The position numbers were made by a program, and so were the translations under genes. The notes beneath the pieces are model-generated. The model did not search any database and was not told the origin of the DNA. It saw only the letters and a program-made list of their open reading frames with translations. Shown here in pieces: positions 8,876-16,515 of a stretch of 64,000 bases of DNA (its first letter is position 1; every line of letters starts with the position of its first letter). The stretch lies in the NCBI RefSeq assembly GCF_900188255.1, contig NZ_FZNS01000001.1, forward strand, positions 682,001 through 746,000, read 5' to 3'. The stretch comes from Hymenobacter mucosus (lineage in GTDB: Bacteria; Bacteroidota; Bacteroidia; Cytophagales; Hymenobacteraceae).

Positions 8876-9448
8876 ATGAAAGATTCTGATCTGATCAAAC
8901 TTAACCGCCCATACGAATCAGAACATTTGTTACTCCGTAGCCTCAGACCCACTGACGTGAATGAGGATTTCTTGAGTTGGTTCCAGGACGATGGCCTGAT
9001 GCGTTTCTATACGAATTCACGCCAGACTCACACTCGTGAGTCTTTGCTGGGCAACATTGAGCAGGGTATTGCTACTGGCACTACTTATGTCTTTGCTATT
9101 GTAGACAAAGAAACTCAAGCCTGCATTGGCACTATCAAGCTCGGGCCAATTAACCACGACCACAAAATAGCAGACCTCGTAGTACTCATCGGTGACCGAC
9201 GGTTTCATGGACGGGGGCTGGCAGTGGAGGCCATCCGGCTAGGCAATGCAATTGCATTTCAAGAGTTTAATATCCGAAAGCTGTTTGGTGGGATGTTTGA
9301 AACCAACCAAAGCTCTTTTAAAGCCTACACCCGTGCTGGCTGGGTGGAAGAAGGCAGATTGAAGGCTCACTACCTTGTAGATGGGCATCCGGTAGACCGC
9401 ATTTTAGTAGCTTGCTTTAATCCAGAAGTATTTCCGGAATTATCATAG
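8876..9448 (+). CDS. pseH: GNAT N-acetyltransferase, probable PseH
   Basis: A 190-residue GNAT protein of the RimJ/RimL type (LLLRSLRPTDV at the N-terminus, GRGLAVEAIRLGNAIAF as the acetyl-CoA pyrophosphate loop, NIRKLFGGMFETNQSSFKAYTRAGW as motif B). The pathway needs an acetyltransferase acting on the 4-amino group of the PseC product, and this gene sits between pseG and pseI, so PseH is the likely role. Sequence alone would not separate it from other sugar N-acetyltransferases. Confidence 0.82.
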   Translation: MKDSDLIKLNRPYESEHLLLRSLRPTDVNEDFLSWFQDDGLMRFYTNSRQTHTRESLLGNIEQGIATGTTYVFAIVDKETQACIGTIKLGPINHDHKIADLVVLIGDRRFHGRGLAVEAIRLGNAIAFQEFNIRKLFGGMFETNQSSFKAYTRAGWVEEGRLKAHYLVDGHPVDRILVACFNPEVFPELS

Positions 9449-9552
9449 GCTGTTTTCTGATATAACTTTCATATTAGGCTATCAGTAGTACCTGTGATAA
9501 GCTTTAGCACCGGATTGTCTTGCTTGATGCCGATGTGATGACTACTGCTTCG

Positions 9553-9560
9553 TATTTTTG
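9553..9560 (+). promoter_or_regulatory. TAnnTTTG box just before pseI
   Basis: TATTTTTG ends four bases before the chosen pseI ATG. If used, transcription would begin at or next to the start codon, giving a leaderless pseI message. guaA shows the same box and the same four-base gap. It may also be chance inside an operon. Confidence 0.3.
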
Positions 9561-9564
9561 CCAA

Positions 9565-10605
9565 ATGCAGATTTCTCTTGGCTCTCGTCTTGTTGGTCCT
9601 AATCAACCGCCCCTAATTATTGCTGAACTTAGCGGCAATCATAATCAGGACTTAAATCGTGGTCTGGCCATTGTGGACGCAATGGCTGCTGCTGGTGCTC
9701 ATGCCATCAAGCTTCAGACCTACACGGCCGATACAATGACATTGCCAGGTGTGCATCGTATTGAAGATCCTCATTCACTTTGGTACGGGCGAGAGTTGCA
9801 TGATCTTTACCAAGAGGCCCATACTCCGTGGGAATGGCATAAGCCCTTGTTTGACCGCGCGCGCGCGCATGGCATGTTAGCCTTCAGTTCGCCTTTCGAT
9901 GAGACAGCTGTCGATTTTCTAGAGACGCTCGATGTACCAGCATACAAAATTGCTTCCTTCGAAAATACTGACTGGCCTTTGTTACGGCGGGTAGCGGCAA
10001 CAGGTAAACCAGTTATTATGAGTACTGGAGCTAGTCAGCTTTCGGAAATAGCAGAAGCAGTGCAAATACTGCGCGAGGCTGGTTGCAAAGACTTGGTACT
10101 ACTAAAGTGTACTAGCACATACCCCGCAACGCCGGAAAATACAAATCTGCGTACGCTACCTCACTTTCAGCAACTGTTTCCAGATTGCCTGGTAGGTCTT
10201 TCTGATCATACAATGGGTGTAGGAGCAGCGGTAGCTGCCGTGGCCTTGGGGGCATGCGCTGTGGAAAAGCATGTGACATTACGCCGGGCTGATGGTGGAG
10301 TAGACTCTGCATTTTCCTTAGAGCCTGTGGAGGTAGCTCAACTTGTTACGGAAACAGAGCGCGCTTGGCAATCTTTAGGACAAGTACAATATGGAGTGCA
10401 GCGCGCTGAACAGAACAGCCGCCTCTACAAACGCTCTCTGTATGTAGCTCAGGATATTAAAGCAGGGGATCTTTTTACAAAGGAAAACCTGCGTGTTGTG
10501 CGGCCTGGTGATGGTTTACCTCCTCGTTATTACGACCAAGTGCTTGGAAAACCTGCTCGTCAAGACTTAAAGGCTAGCACCCCTCTGACCTGGGAAGCCT
10601 TATAG
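9565..10605 (+). CDS. pseI: Pseudaminic acid synthase
   Basis: NeuB-family enzyme, 346 residues. It condenses 2,4-diacetamido-trideoxy-altrose with phosphoenolpyruvate to give pseudaminic acid. The TIM-barrel part contains IIAELSGNHNQDL, AIKLQTYTADTMT (PEP-binding), KIASFENTDWPLLR and GLSDHTMGVGAAVAAVALGA. The C-terminal SAF (antifreeze-like) domain is at about residues 285-346 (RSLYVAQDIKAGD...). SDHTMG and DSAFSLEP favour PseI over NeuB. The frame is open from 9520, but the ATG at 9565 places the start at the normal distance from the first strand. Confidence 0.92.
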   Translation: MQISLGSRLVGPNQPPLIIAELSGNHNQDLNRGLAIVDAMAAAGAHAIKLQTYTADTMTLPGVHRIEDPHSLWYGRELHDLYQEAHTPWEWHKPLFDRARAHGMLAFSSPFDETAVDFLETLDVPAYKIASFENTDWPLLRRVAATGKPVIMSTGASQLSEIAEAVQILREAGCKDLVLLKCTSTYPATPENTNLRTLPHFQQLFPDCLVGLSDHTMGVGAAVAAVALGACAVEKHVTLRRADGGVDSAFSLEPVEVAQLVTETERAWQSLGQVQYGVQRAEQNSRLYKRSLYVAQDIKAGDLFTKENLRVVRPGDGLPPRYYDQVLGKPARQDLKASTPLTWEAL

Positions 10606-10627
10606 CCACCTGCGGCTTTTGTTTTTC

Positions 10628-11911
10628 ATGCTTAATTCTGCCGCTACTCGGTTGCGGGATATTCTGCAACTGCGATTTACTGATCTATTTGCCTCGCTTC
10701 CAGTCCATATGTTGGAAGCCATTTCTCCGGCTAGTCCGTGGAAGCGGCTTCTCAAGGTGGCGGGGTATGCCGGTGCGCGGCTGATAGGCAATGTGTTTCG
10801 GCCGATTCGTAACTCGGAGGATTTGCGGGGTAAGGTTTGGCTATACGTAGTAAGCCAAAATAACTACGAGGCGCTTTCTTTTCTCCGCGAGGCTCGCCCC
10901 GATGCCGTATTAGTGGCTGGGCAAAGCAAACAGATTGGCCGCTATACTAAGCAGGTAAACCGGTTATCGTTGCGGCGCAAATTGCTGTATTATGGGCAAT
11001 TACCTACTGCTTACGCCGGGCTACGGCAACTGGTAGGACGCCGAGCCTGGCGCTTTTTCGACCTGATCTTCAATGCCGTTGGCTATTACGAAGTATACTG
11101 CCGGGCATTGCGCCATTACCAGCCCCGGGCCATTGTATTCGCCAACGACCACAACGACGACGCCCGCGCCCTGCTGCTGGCCGCTCGGGCCTGTGGAGTG
11201 CCCACGGCCTACGTACAACATGCCAGTGTGAGCACCAACTTTCCCCCGCTCGGTTTTGATTTGAACCTGCTGGAAGGCCAAGACGCGCTGGATAAGTACC
11301 GGCAGTGTGGCCCCATTGCAGGCCGAACTGAACTGGTAGGCATGCCCAAGGCCGATGCTTTTCTGGCTACCAAAAACCAGAATCCTACTGTGCGCGGGGT
11401 GGCCGTGGCTATCAACATGCTGGATAACATGCAAGCCATAGCCACAACGTTGGCTCACGTGCTAACTACATTCCCAGCCCTCACCTTTACCCTACGCCCC
11501 CACCCCGGCGACACGCGCGACTTCTCCTTCCTGCGCGCTCAGCATCCTCAGCTGGACTTTTCAGATGCTCGCCAGGAAAATGTGTTTGCGTTTCTGCTGC
11601 GTCATGATGCCTTACTTGCGGGGGATACGAGTACGCATCTGGAGGCCACCCTACTCAACTTAGCCAGTATATACTTCCGCTTCGGTGACCATGGTGTAGC
11701 AGAGGACTACTACGGATACGTGGCACATGGCCTTATTGGGCGGGCGCACACCCTAGCCGAGCTTACCGAGCAGTTGCAGCAGTACTCTCAGCATAAGCCT
11801 GCCGATTTGTACCGCCGGGCAGCCTACTATAACGCTACGCTGGGTACTCCCGATGAAGGCCACAGCCAGGAGCGGGCAGTCCGGCTGCTTCAGGAATGGC
11901 TGGGATACTAG
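10628..11911 (+). CDS. Putative GT-B-type surface-sugar transferase
   Basis: A 427-residue protein without a signal peptide. The C-terminal half has a GT-B-like nucleotide-sugar site: YVQHASVSTNFPPL, VGMPKADAF, TLRPHPGD and DTSTHLEATLLN, reminiscent of KpsS/CDP-glycerophosphotransferase and related capsule enzymes. It follows pseI after 22 bases and precedes a deacetylase-like gene and a flippase, so it could transfer pseudaminic acid to a carrier or glycan. This is inference from order. The ATG at 10628 is used; an upstream TTG at 10619 is less likely. GC content here returns to the window norm. Confidence 0.6.
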   Translation: MLNSAATRLRDILQLRFTDLFASLPVHMLEAISPASPWKRLLKVAGYAGARLIGNVFRPIRNSEDLRGKVWLYVVSQNNYEALSFLREARPDAVLVAGQSKQIGRYTKQVNRLSLRRKLLYYGQLPTAYAGLRQLVGRRAWRFFDLIFNAVGYYEVYCRALRHYQPRAIVFANDHNDDARALLLAARACGVPTAYVQHASVSTNFPPLGFDLNLLEGQDALDKYRQCGPIAGRTELVGMPKADAFLATKNQNPTVRGVAVAINMLDNMQAIATTLAHVLTTFPALTFTLRPHPGDTRDFSFLRAQHPQLDFSDARQENVFAFLLRHDALLAGDTSTHLEATLLNLASIYFRFGDHGVAEDYYGYVAHGLIGRAHTLAELTEQLQQYSQHKPADLYRRAAYYNATLGTPDEGHSQERAVRLLQEWLGY

Positions 11912-11992
11912 CCGATCAGAATAGTACGCCAGCAGCTACGAACTAGGCTTGCGATAAACGCGGAAGTGTGCTTTAGAACTTACTTTGCCGCT

Positions 11993-13372
11993 ATGACTGC
12001 CCCGCCGTTTCCTTGCTCTCCCGTGCCGGTTTCCCCCGAAATACGGTTGACCTACGTACTACAGCACTTCTGGCAGGCCTACGAGGCGGTGCCGCCAGTT
12101 TCTATTGGCTACCCTAGTCACCAGCCTCAGATTGAAGTAGCCGAGGCAGCAGGCCCTTTCTTTGAGCAGCAGCATCCCTATCCTCCCGCCCCAACGTGGC
12201 GGCAGTGGCAAGGCCGTACCATTCCCTTCTTTTTCGATTCCGCGCCGGACAATCCATTGATTGAGTGGCGCCCCAATGGCCAGGCCATTATTCATGCCGA
12301 CATTATTTCTGCCGCGTTCTATTTGCTCAGCGGCTGGCAAGAGTACTTCTCGGAAGAGCGAGACCAGCACGGCCGCTTTCCTTACTCGGCCAGCGTGCAG
12401 CACCGCTACAATTTCGTAACTATCCCGGTTGTCAACTACTATTTCGACGTGCTGAAGACTGCCGTAGAGCACGCCATCGGCCAGCCGCTACGGCTGCGCC
12501 GTTGGGCTGGCAAGGCTACCTGGGCGTGTTGTATCACCCACGATATTGACAACCTGTACAGCGCCTGGAAAGCGCCTGCTAAAGCTGCCCTGCGGCAGGG
12601 CAACCTGCGGCACTTTGGCCGGCAGCTATGGCAGCACTTTACTACCCATGATACCTGGGACAACCTAAGCCAAGTACAGCAAATGGTAGCTGAATACGGG
12701 GCCAAAAGCACTTTCTTCTTTCTACCTGAATATCGCAAGGCCGCCAACGGTACGCCCAATGCCGACTACAACATTCAGAAAGTGTGGGCCCACGCGGCAA
12801 CGGCCATTAGTAGCGCCGAAGTTGGCCTGCATGCCAGTGTGGGTACAAACACACAGGGTGGACAGCTAAAAGAGGAAGGCCACCGGCTGCAACGTCTTAG
12901 AAACGGCGTGAAGGCCGATGGCATCAGGTTTCACTACTTGAGTTGGGAGCCACGTATCACCCCTGGCCTGCTCGATGAGTTGTTATACACGTATGACTCT
13001 ACCCTCGGGTTTGCCGAGCATTTCGGGTTTCGCAACAGCTACTGCCTGCCCTTTCATCCATTCGATTTTCAGCAAAGGAACGCCTTCCTATTCCTAGAGA
13101 TTCCGCTCAACGTGATGGATGCAACCCTTCATCACCCACGCTACCTTCAGCTAGCCCCCGAGGAAATAGCGCCGGCTCTGACGCCCATGCTCCAGGAGAT
13201 TGAGCGGTTTGGGGGCGTGTGCACGGTACTGTGGCACAATGAAAACTTTGACCCCGCCAACACCCACAACGGCCCGCAAGAGTTCCATACCCTTATGCAG
13301 TACCTTTGCAGCCGTAATCCGGCCTTTCTTCACGGCCAAGATATTGTTTTGCACCTGGAGGCGGAGAAGTAA
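11993..13372 (+). CDS. Polysaccharide deacetylase-like protein
   Basis: A 459-residue cytoplasmic-looking protein. The N-terminal about 150 residues look like the DUF7033-type domain. The rest resembles a NodB-type carbohydrate esterase, with the metal motif in the form THDID (CITHDIDNLYSAW) instead of TFDD, followed by KSTFFFLPEY, EVGLHAS and LPFHPFD. It would act on an amino sugar or glycan precursor. The frame is open from 11966; the ATG at 11993 was taken because it lies five bases after a TTACTTTG box. It lies between the putative transferase and the flippase. Confidence 0.7.
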   Translation: MTAPPFPCSPVPVSPEIRLTYVLQHFWQAYEAVPPVSIGYPSHQPQIEVAEAAGPFFEQQHPYPPAPTWRQWQGRTIPFFFDSAPDNPLIEWRPNGQAIIHADIISAAFYLLSGWQEYFSEERDQHGRFPYSASVQHRYNFVTIPVVNYYFDVLKTAVEHAIGQPLRLRRWAGKATWACCITHDIDNLYSAWKAPAKAALRQGNLRHFGRQLWQHFTTHDTWDNLSQVQQMVAEYGAKSTFFFLPEYRKAANGTPNADYNIQKVWAHAATAISSAEVGLHASVGTNTQGGQLKEEGHRLQRLRNGVKADGIRFHYLSWEPRITPGLLDELLYTYDSTLGFAEHFGFRNSYCLPFHPFDFQQRNAFLFLEIPLNVMDATLHHPRYLQLAPEEIAPALTPMLQEIERFGGVCTVLWHNENFDPANTHNGPQEFHTLMQYLCSRNPAFLHGQDIVLHLEAEK

Positions 13373-13419
13373 CTATCCCGCTTCAGCCTGCGCTACTTCT
13401 CACTTTTCATTTTTCCAGA

Positions 13420-14901
13420 TTGGGTATTGTTCAGCGGCAAGGGCTACGTAACACTATTATTTCCTACATCGGGCTGGCGCTGGGCTTTATAAACACGGCT
13501 CTAGTGCTGCCCAAATTCTTGGAGCCACAGCAGCTTGGCCTCACGGGCACGCTAGCTTCCATTGCTACCATCTATGCTCAGGTAGCCGCCTTTGGTTTCG
13601 CCAGCGTGGGCATTCGCTTCTTTCCGTACTTCCGCAACCGGGAGGCCGGCCACCACGGATTTTTACCGCTGCTGCTTGGCATTCCGCTGCTAGGTTTTTT
13701 GGTGGTAACGGCTCTTTACTTTGCCGGCGAGCCACTGATGCTGCACTGGTACGCTAAGGATGCCAACGCACTAGCCCCTTACTACGCTTGGGGAGCGGTG
13801 CTGGCCTTGTTCACGCTGCTGTACTCTATCCAGGATGCTTACCTCAAGGCCTTATATCACACGGCTTTTTCTTCCTTCGTGCAAGATATTCTCTTGCGGC
13901 TACTGATAGTCGGGGGGGCACTACTATACGCCCAAGGATACCTCTCGTTTCATGGATACGTACTGTGGTTTGTGGGGGTAAACAGCGGAATTGCTCTGCT
14001 CTTGGCGGGCTACGTTGCTGCTATTGGCGAACTACATATGCGGCCCACACGGGCTGTGCTGGCCGTACGCCCCCTGCGAGAACTCCTGAGCGTTGGGGGG
14101 TTTACGTTGCTGAGCAGCCTATCCGGAGCCATCATCATGTATATTGATACGCTCATGGTCGGCGCCCAGGTAAACCTAGCGGCCGCAGGTATTTACCAAG
14201 TAGCATTCAACATTAGCACGGCGCTGGCCATTCCGGCCCGCTCCCTCAACAAGATTGCTTTTCCCCTGCTAGCCGATTATTGGAAGCAGCAAGATTTGGA
14301 TCGAATGGCTGACTTCTACCGTCGCACCACCCGGCTCAACACGTTGCTGGGTTGCTTTCTGGCGCTGGGCATTGGCCTCAACCTCGACTTCATTTATTCG
14401 CTCATGAAAGCTCGCTACGCAGAAGGCACCATAGTTGTGCTCCTGCTACTAGGTAGCCGGCTGTTTGATGGCATTACGGGGGTCAACGGGCTGATTGTGG
14501 TTACCTCTCCGCGCTACCGCTACGACCTGATTTTCAATACGTCCTTAGCCGTACTTACCATCATACTGAATACGCTTTTGATTCCGCGGATGGGCATTTC
14601 GGGTGCGGCGGTGGCGGCGGCAGTAGCGCAGGTCAGTATCAACTTGGCGCGTACCTGGTTTGTGTGGCACAGCTATGGCATGCAACCCTTCACTTGGCGT
14701 ATTCCACTTATTCTACTCATTGCCGCCCTAGCCGCAGCCGCAGCATGGCTGGTGCCCACGTTTCCATCTTTGCTGGTTACTACGCTGGTGCGCTCTGTGA
14801 TGCTTACTGCCGTCTATGGAGGACTCACCCTGCTTACCGGCACGGCCCCCGAAGCCACGCAACTGCTACGCACCCTTCAAGCTCGCTTAGCCCGGCGTTG
14901 A
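13420..14901 (+). CDS. Wzx-like oligosaccharide flippase
   Basis: A 493-residue membrane protein with 12-14 hydrophobic segments and the MATE/MOP-type N-terminus QGLRNTIISYIGLALGF. It probably flips a lipid-linked glycan, perhaps carrying pseudaminic acid, to the periplasm. The start appears to be TTG: there is no ATG or GTG in frame between the previous gene's stop and the first membrane segment, and TTG-GGT-ATT-GTT gives the usual MGIVQRQG-type start. It is the last gene of the glycan block; an AT-rich gap and a terminator follow. Confidence 0.85.
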   Translation: MGIVQRQGLRNTIISYIGLALGFINTALVLPKFLEPQQLGLTGTLASIATIYAQVAAFGFASVGIRFFPYFRNREAGHHGFLPLLLGIPLLGFLVVTALYFAGEPLMLHWYAKDANALAPYYAWGAVLALFTLLYSIQDAYLKALYHTAFSSFVQDILLRLLIVGGALLYAQGYLSFHGYVLWFVGVNSGIALLLAGYVAAIGELHMRPTRAVLAVRPLRELLSVGGFTLLSSLSGAIIMYIDTLMVGAQVNLAAAGIYQVAFNISTALAIPARSLNKIAFPLLADYWKQQDLDRMADFYRRTTRLNTLLGCFLALGIGLNLDFIYSLMKARYAEGTIVVLLLLGSRLFDGITGVNGLIVVTSPRYRYDLIFNTSLAVLTIILNTLLIPRMGISGAAVAAAVAQVSINLARTWFVWHSYGMQPFTWRIPLILLIAALAAAAAWLVPTFPSLLVTTLVRSVMLTAVYGGLTLLTGTAPEATQLLRTLQARLARR

Positions 14902-15185
14902 CATAGCATCGTTTTTCTTTGAAAAATTCAATCCAATAGCTATTATCGGTTGGCAGCTGCTTTAGTTACTGAATGGCTAATCTGAGCTTTATACAGTAAG
15001 AAAACAACCCTTATTTAGGACAGTTGTCTTTCTCAATCACCAGACATACAACTAAATACTTGCTTATAACAAACCATATTGAAAATTATTATCGAACGAT
15101 AGTTTTCATATAAGTAAGTGATAATGCCAAAATCCTGTTTTCAGGATTTTGCTTTTTTGGACAAGTACTTCTTGCCAAAAGAAAA
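14902..15185. other. AT-rich gap between glycan and sulfur regions
   Basis: About 280 AT-rich bases with no believable gene. A short inverted repeat (ATCG-AA-CGAT, near 15093) and the terminator at 15128-15158 are the only structures seen. A possible 99-residue frame across 15118-15417 runs through the terminator and the riboswitch and is rejected. Confidence 0.5.
15128..15158 (+). terminator. Intrinsic terminator
   Basis: The 10-bp perfect stem CAAAATCCTG / CAGGATTTTG with a TTTT loop is followed by C and six T. It lies 226 bases after the flippase stop and just before the sulfur promoter, so it insulates the sulfur leader from read-through. Confidence 0.85.
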
Positions 15186-15218
15186 TTTGGAACTATTCAA
15201 GCTCTGTTCCTATTTTTG
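15186..15218 (+). promoter_or_regulatory. Bacteroidota promoter of the sulfur operon
   Basis: TTTG at 15186-15189 (-33), a 21-base spacer, and TATTTTTG at 15211-15218 (-7) match the Bacteroidota sigma-ABfr consensus. Transcription should start near 15224-15226, exactly where the conserved 5' hairpin begins. The distance from the -7 box to the aptamer is the same 27 bases as in the second leader. Confidence 0.75.
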
Positions 15219-15224
15219 CGGTAC

Positions 15225-15343
15225 CAATTCTTTACCACCAAAGGATTGTTTTTATACAGAGGCGTGGAGAGACAGGCTCTACGAAACGCCGGCAACCCTC
15301 AGAGTATCTGAAACGGTGCCAAGTCCTGACCATATAAAAACAA
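15225..15343 (+). promoter_or_regulatory. S-box (SAM-I-like) riboswitch with 5' hairpin, before cysH
   Basis: A hairpin CAATTCTTT / AAAGGATTG (15225-15248, one G-U pair) is followed by an aptamer. P1 is TTGTTTTTATA (15246-15256) with TATAAAAACAA (15333-15343). P2 is GGCGT / ACGCC with a GG..ACGAA kink-turn-like joint and AGAG-ACAGG-CTCT on top. Then come GCCGGCAACC, P3 TCAGA-GTA-TCTGA and GGTGCCAAGTCCTG. These are the hallmark S-box sequences. A P4 stem between GTCCTG and P1 is not seen, so this is a compact variant. SAM binding should stabilise P1, whose 3' strand is the A-rich tract directly before the GTG of the short ORF. Bacillus subtilis also has an S-box before cysH. Confidence 0.88.
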
Positions 15344-15349
15344 CAAGCC

Positions 15350-15469
15350 GTGAACTTCTTCAACTGCACCCTCGCCGCATCTACTACTCGCATTGCTGTA
15401 CAGCATGGATGTTGTAGCATGATGGAAATGGCCGTCTGTACCGAGCGGGCCATGCAGTGCTGTTGTTAG
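15350..15469 (+). CDS. Polycysteine leader peptide (uORF 1)
   Basis: A 39-codon ORF starting with GTG six bases after riboswitch P1 and ending TGC-TGT-TGT-TAG, that is Cys-Cys-Cys-stop. It has seven Cys in total, including a GCCSMM segment. The core AASTTRIAVQHGCCS matches the AASLRIAVSARQCSW core of the peptide at 31672-31779. In the seven aligned AAS/RIAV codons five differ, all synonymously, which argues that the peptide is translated and selected. The A-rich tract before GTG (TATAAAAACAA) is a plausible initiation region and is also the 3' strand of P1. The likely role is a cysteine sensor: low Cys-tRNA would stall ribosomes on the Cys codons and change downstream RNA folding. No literature family was recognised with certainty. 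Confidence 0.72.
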   Translation: MNFFNCTLAASTTRIAVQHGCCSMMEMAVCTERAMQCCC

Positions 15470-15679
15470 TACCTCACGCGTAGTTCCTTTTTGGTTTGCG
15501 TGCTGCTTGAAACACTTAGGCCCCTTTATTGGTCACTAGGTTTCTTTCCTACACGCGCCGCCGTTTTGCCCGGTAGTAGTTCAGCTGGTCACGCATAGCG
15601 CCTCGCTTCAACACCAAGGCAATTTCCGGCCGGACCCTTGCCCCGACCGGCAAGTTTTTCTCCTAGAACACGTCTATTT
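15470..15679 (+). promoter_or_regulatory. Leader spacer with attenuator-like hairpin before cysH
   Basis: This structured, pyrimidine-rich spacer between the polycysteine ORF and cysH includes the hairpin CACGC...GCGTG right after the ORF stop (15474-15499) and the terminator at 15637-15659. CAAGG at 15615-15619 can pair with CCTTG at 15636-15640, which would destroy the terminator stem, so it is a candidate antiterminator. CCGGCCGG at 15626-15633 can also pair, with one mismatch, with CCGACCGG in the terminator. Confidence 0.5.
15637..15659 (+). terminator. Attenuator terminator just before cysH
   Basis: CTTGCC / GGCAAG, a 6-bp stem with a 6-base loop, is followed by TTTTT, 20 bases before the cysH ATG. 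Its place between leader and gene, and its mutually exclusive partner CAAGG upstream, suggest conditional termination rather than an operon end. Confidence 0.6.
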
Positions 15680-16459
15680 ATGTCCGCAGCTTCTACTGCG
15701 CAGGCCGTTCCGAACTTGGACGCCTTGCGCTTACCGCTGACGCAAGCTTCTGCCCTTGAGCGCCTCCGCTTAGTAGCAGAGCATTTTCCCGGCACAGCGG
15801 TTTTTTCTACTTCGTTTGGTTTAGAAGATCAAATCATAAGTCATTTGATCTTCAGCAACGACCTTCCTATTCGGGTGTTTACGCTGGATACCGGCCGTAA
15901 CTTCCAGGAGACCTATTCTACTTGGAACAAAACCCTGATCAAGTATCAGAAGCCCATTGAGGTATTCTTTCCCCGCCAGGAAAGCGTGCAGGAGCTTATG
16001 CTTGCCAAAGGGCCCAACAGCTTCTACGAAAGCGTTGACAACCGCAAGGAGTGCTGCTTTATCCGCAAAGTAGAGCCCTTGAACCGGGCGCTAGCGGGGC
16101 AGCAAGCCTGGGTAACGGGTATCCGGGCTGAGCAGTCGCAAAACCGCCAAACCATGGACCCGGTGGAGTGGGATGCAGCGCACCAGCTCACGAAGGTGCA
16201 CCCTCTGTTCGACTGGACGTGGGAGCAAGCGGTGGAGTTTGCCCGCGCAAACAGCATTCCCGTAAACCCGCTGCACCAGCAGGGTTTTGTGAGCATTGGG
16301 TGCGCGCCGTGCACCCGTGCCATTCGTCCCGGCGAGGACTTCCGCGCTGGCCGGTGGTGGTGGGAGGACCTGTCCGCTAAGGAATGCGGCTTGCACACCA
16401 CGGCCCACCACGATGGCCCCGACCCCGTGGTAGAGCCCGTACCCTCCCCTTCCCATTAG
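15680..16459 (+). CDS. cysH: Adenylyl-sulfate (APS/PAPS) reductase
   Basis: A 259-residue thioredoxin-dependent reductase that turns activated sulfate into sulfite. The PP-loop-like N-terminal part has VFSTSFGLEDQI and FTLDTGRNF. The four iron-sulfur cysteines of the APS-reductase type are present: Cys125-Cys126 (ECCFIRK) and Cys208/Cys211 (GCAPC). The catalytic ECGLH motif is at residues 235-239. With these cysteines and no APS kinase gene or CysC domain in the cluster, APS is the likely substrate. The ATG at 15680 is used; the longer frame would start inside the attenuator hairpin. It is the first gene of the sulfur cluster. Confidence 0.93.
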   Translation: MSAASTAQAVPNLDALRLPLTQASALERLRLVAEHFPGTAVFSTSFGLEDQIISHLIFSNDLPIRVFTLDTGRNFQETYSTWNKTLIKYQKPIEVFFPRQESVQELMLAKGPNSFYESVDNRKECCFIRKVEPLNRALAGQQAWVTGIRAEQSQNRQTMDPVEWDAAHQLTKVHPLFDWTWEQAVEFARANSIPVNPLHQQGFVSIGCAPCTRAIRPGEDFRAGRWWWEDLSAKECGLHTTAHHDGPDPVVEPVPSPSH

Positions 16460-16515
16460 TAACCTTCTACGGCCAGTCGGCCCTCTTTGTAGCCGACCTA
16501 CACGCCCAACTAAAT

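Noticed and set aside
15118..15417. 99-residue open frame across the terminator and riboswitch
   Set aside because: It crosses a strong terminator, the promoter and the aptamer, is in a different frame from the polycysteine ORF, and its codon use is unlike the neighbours.
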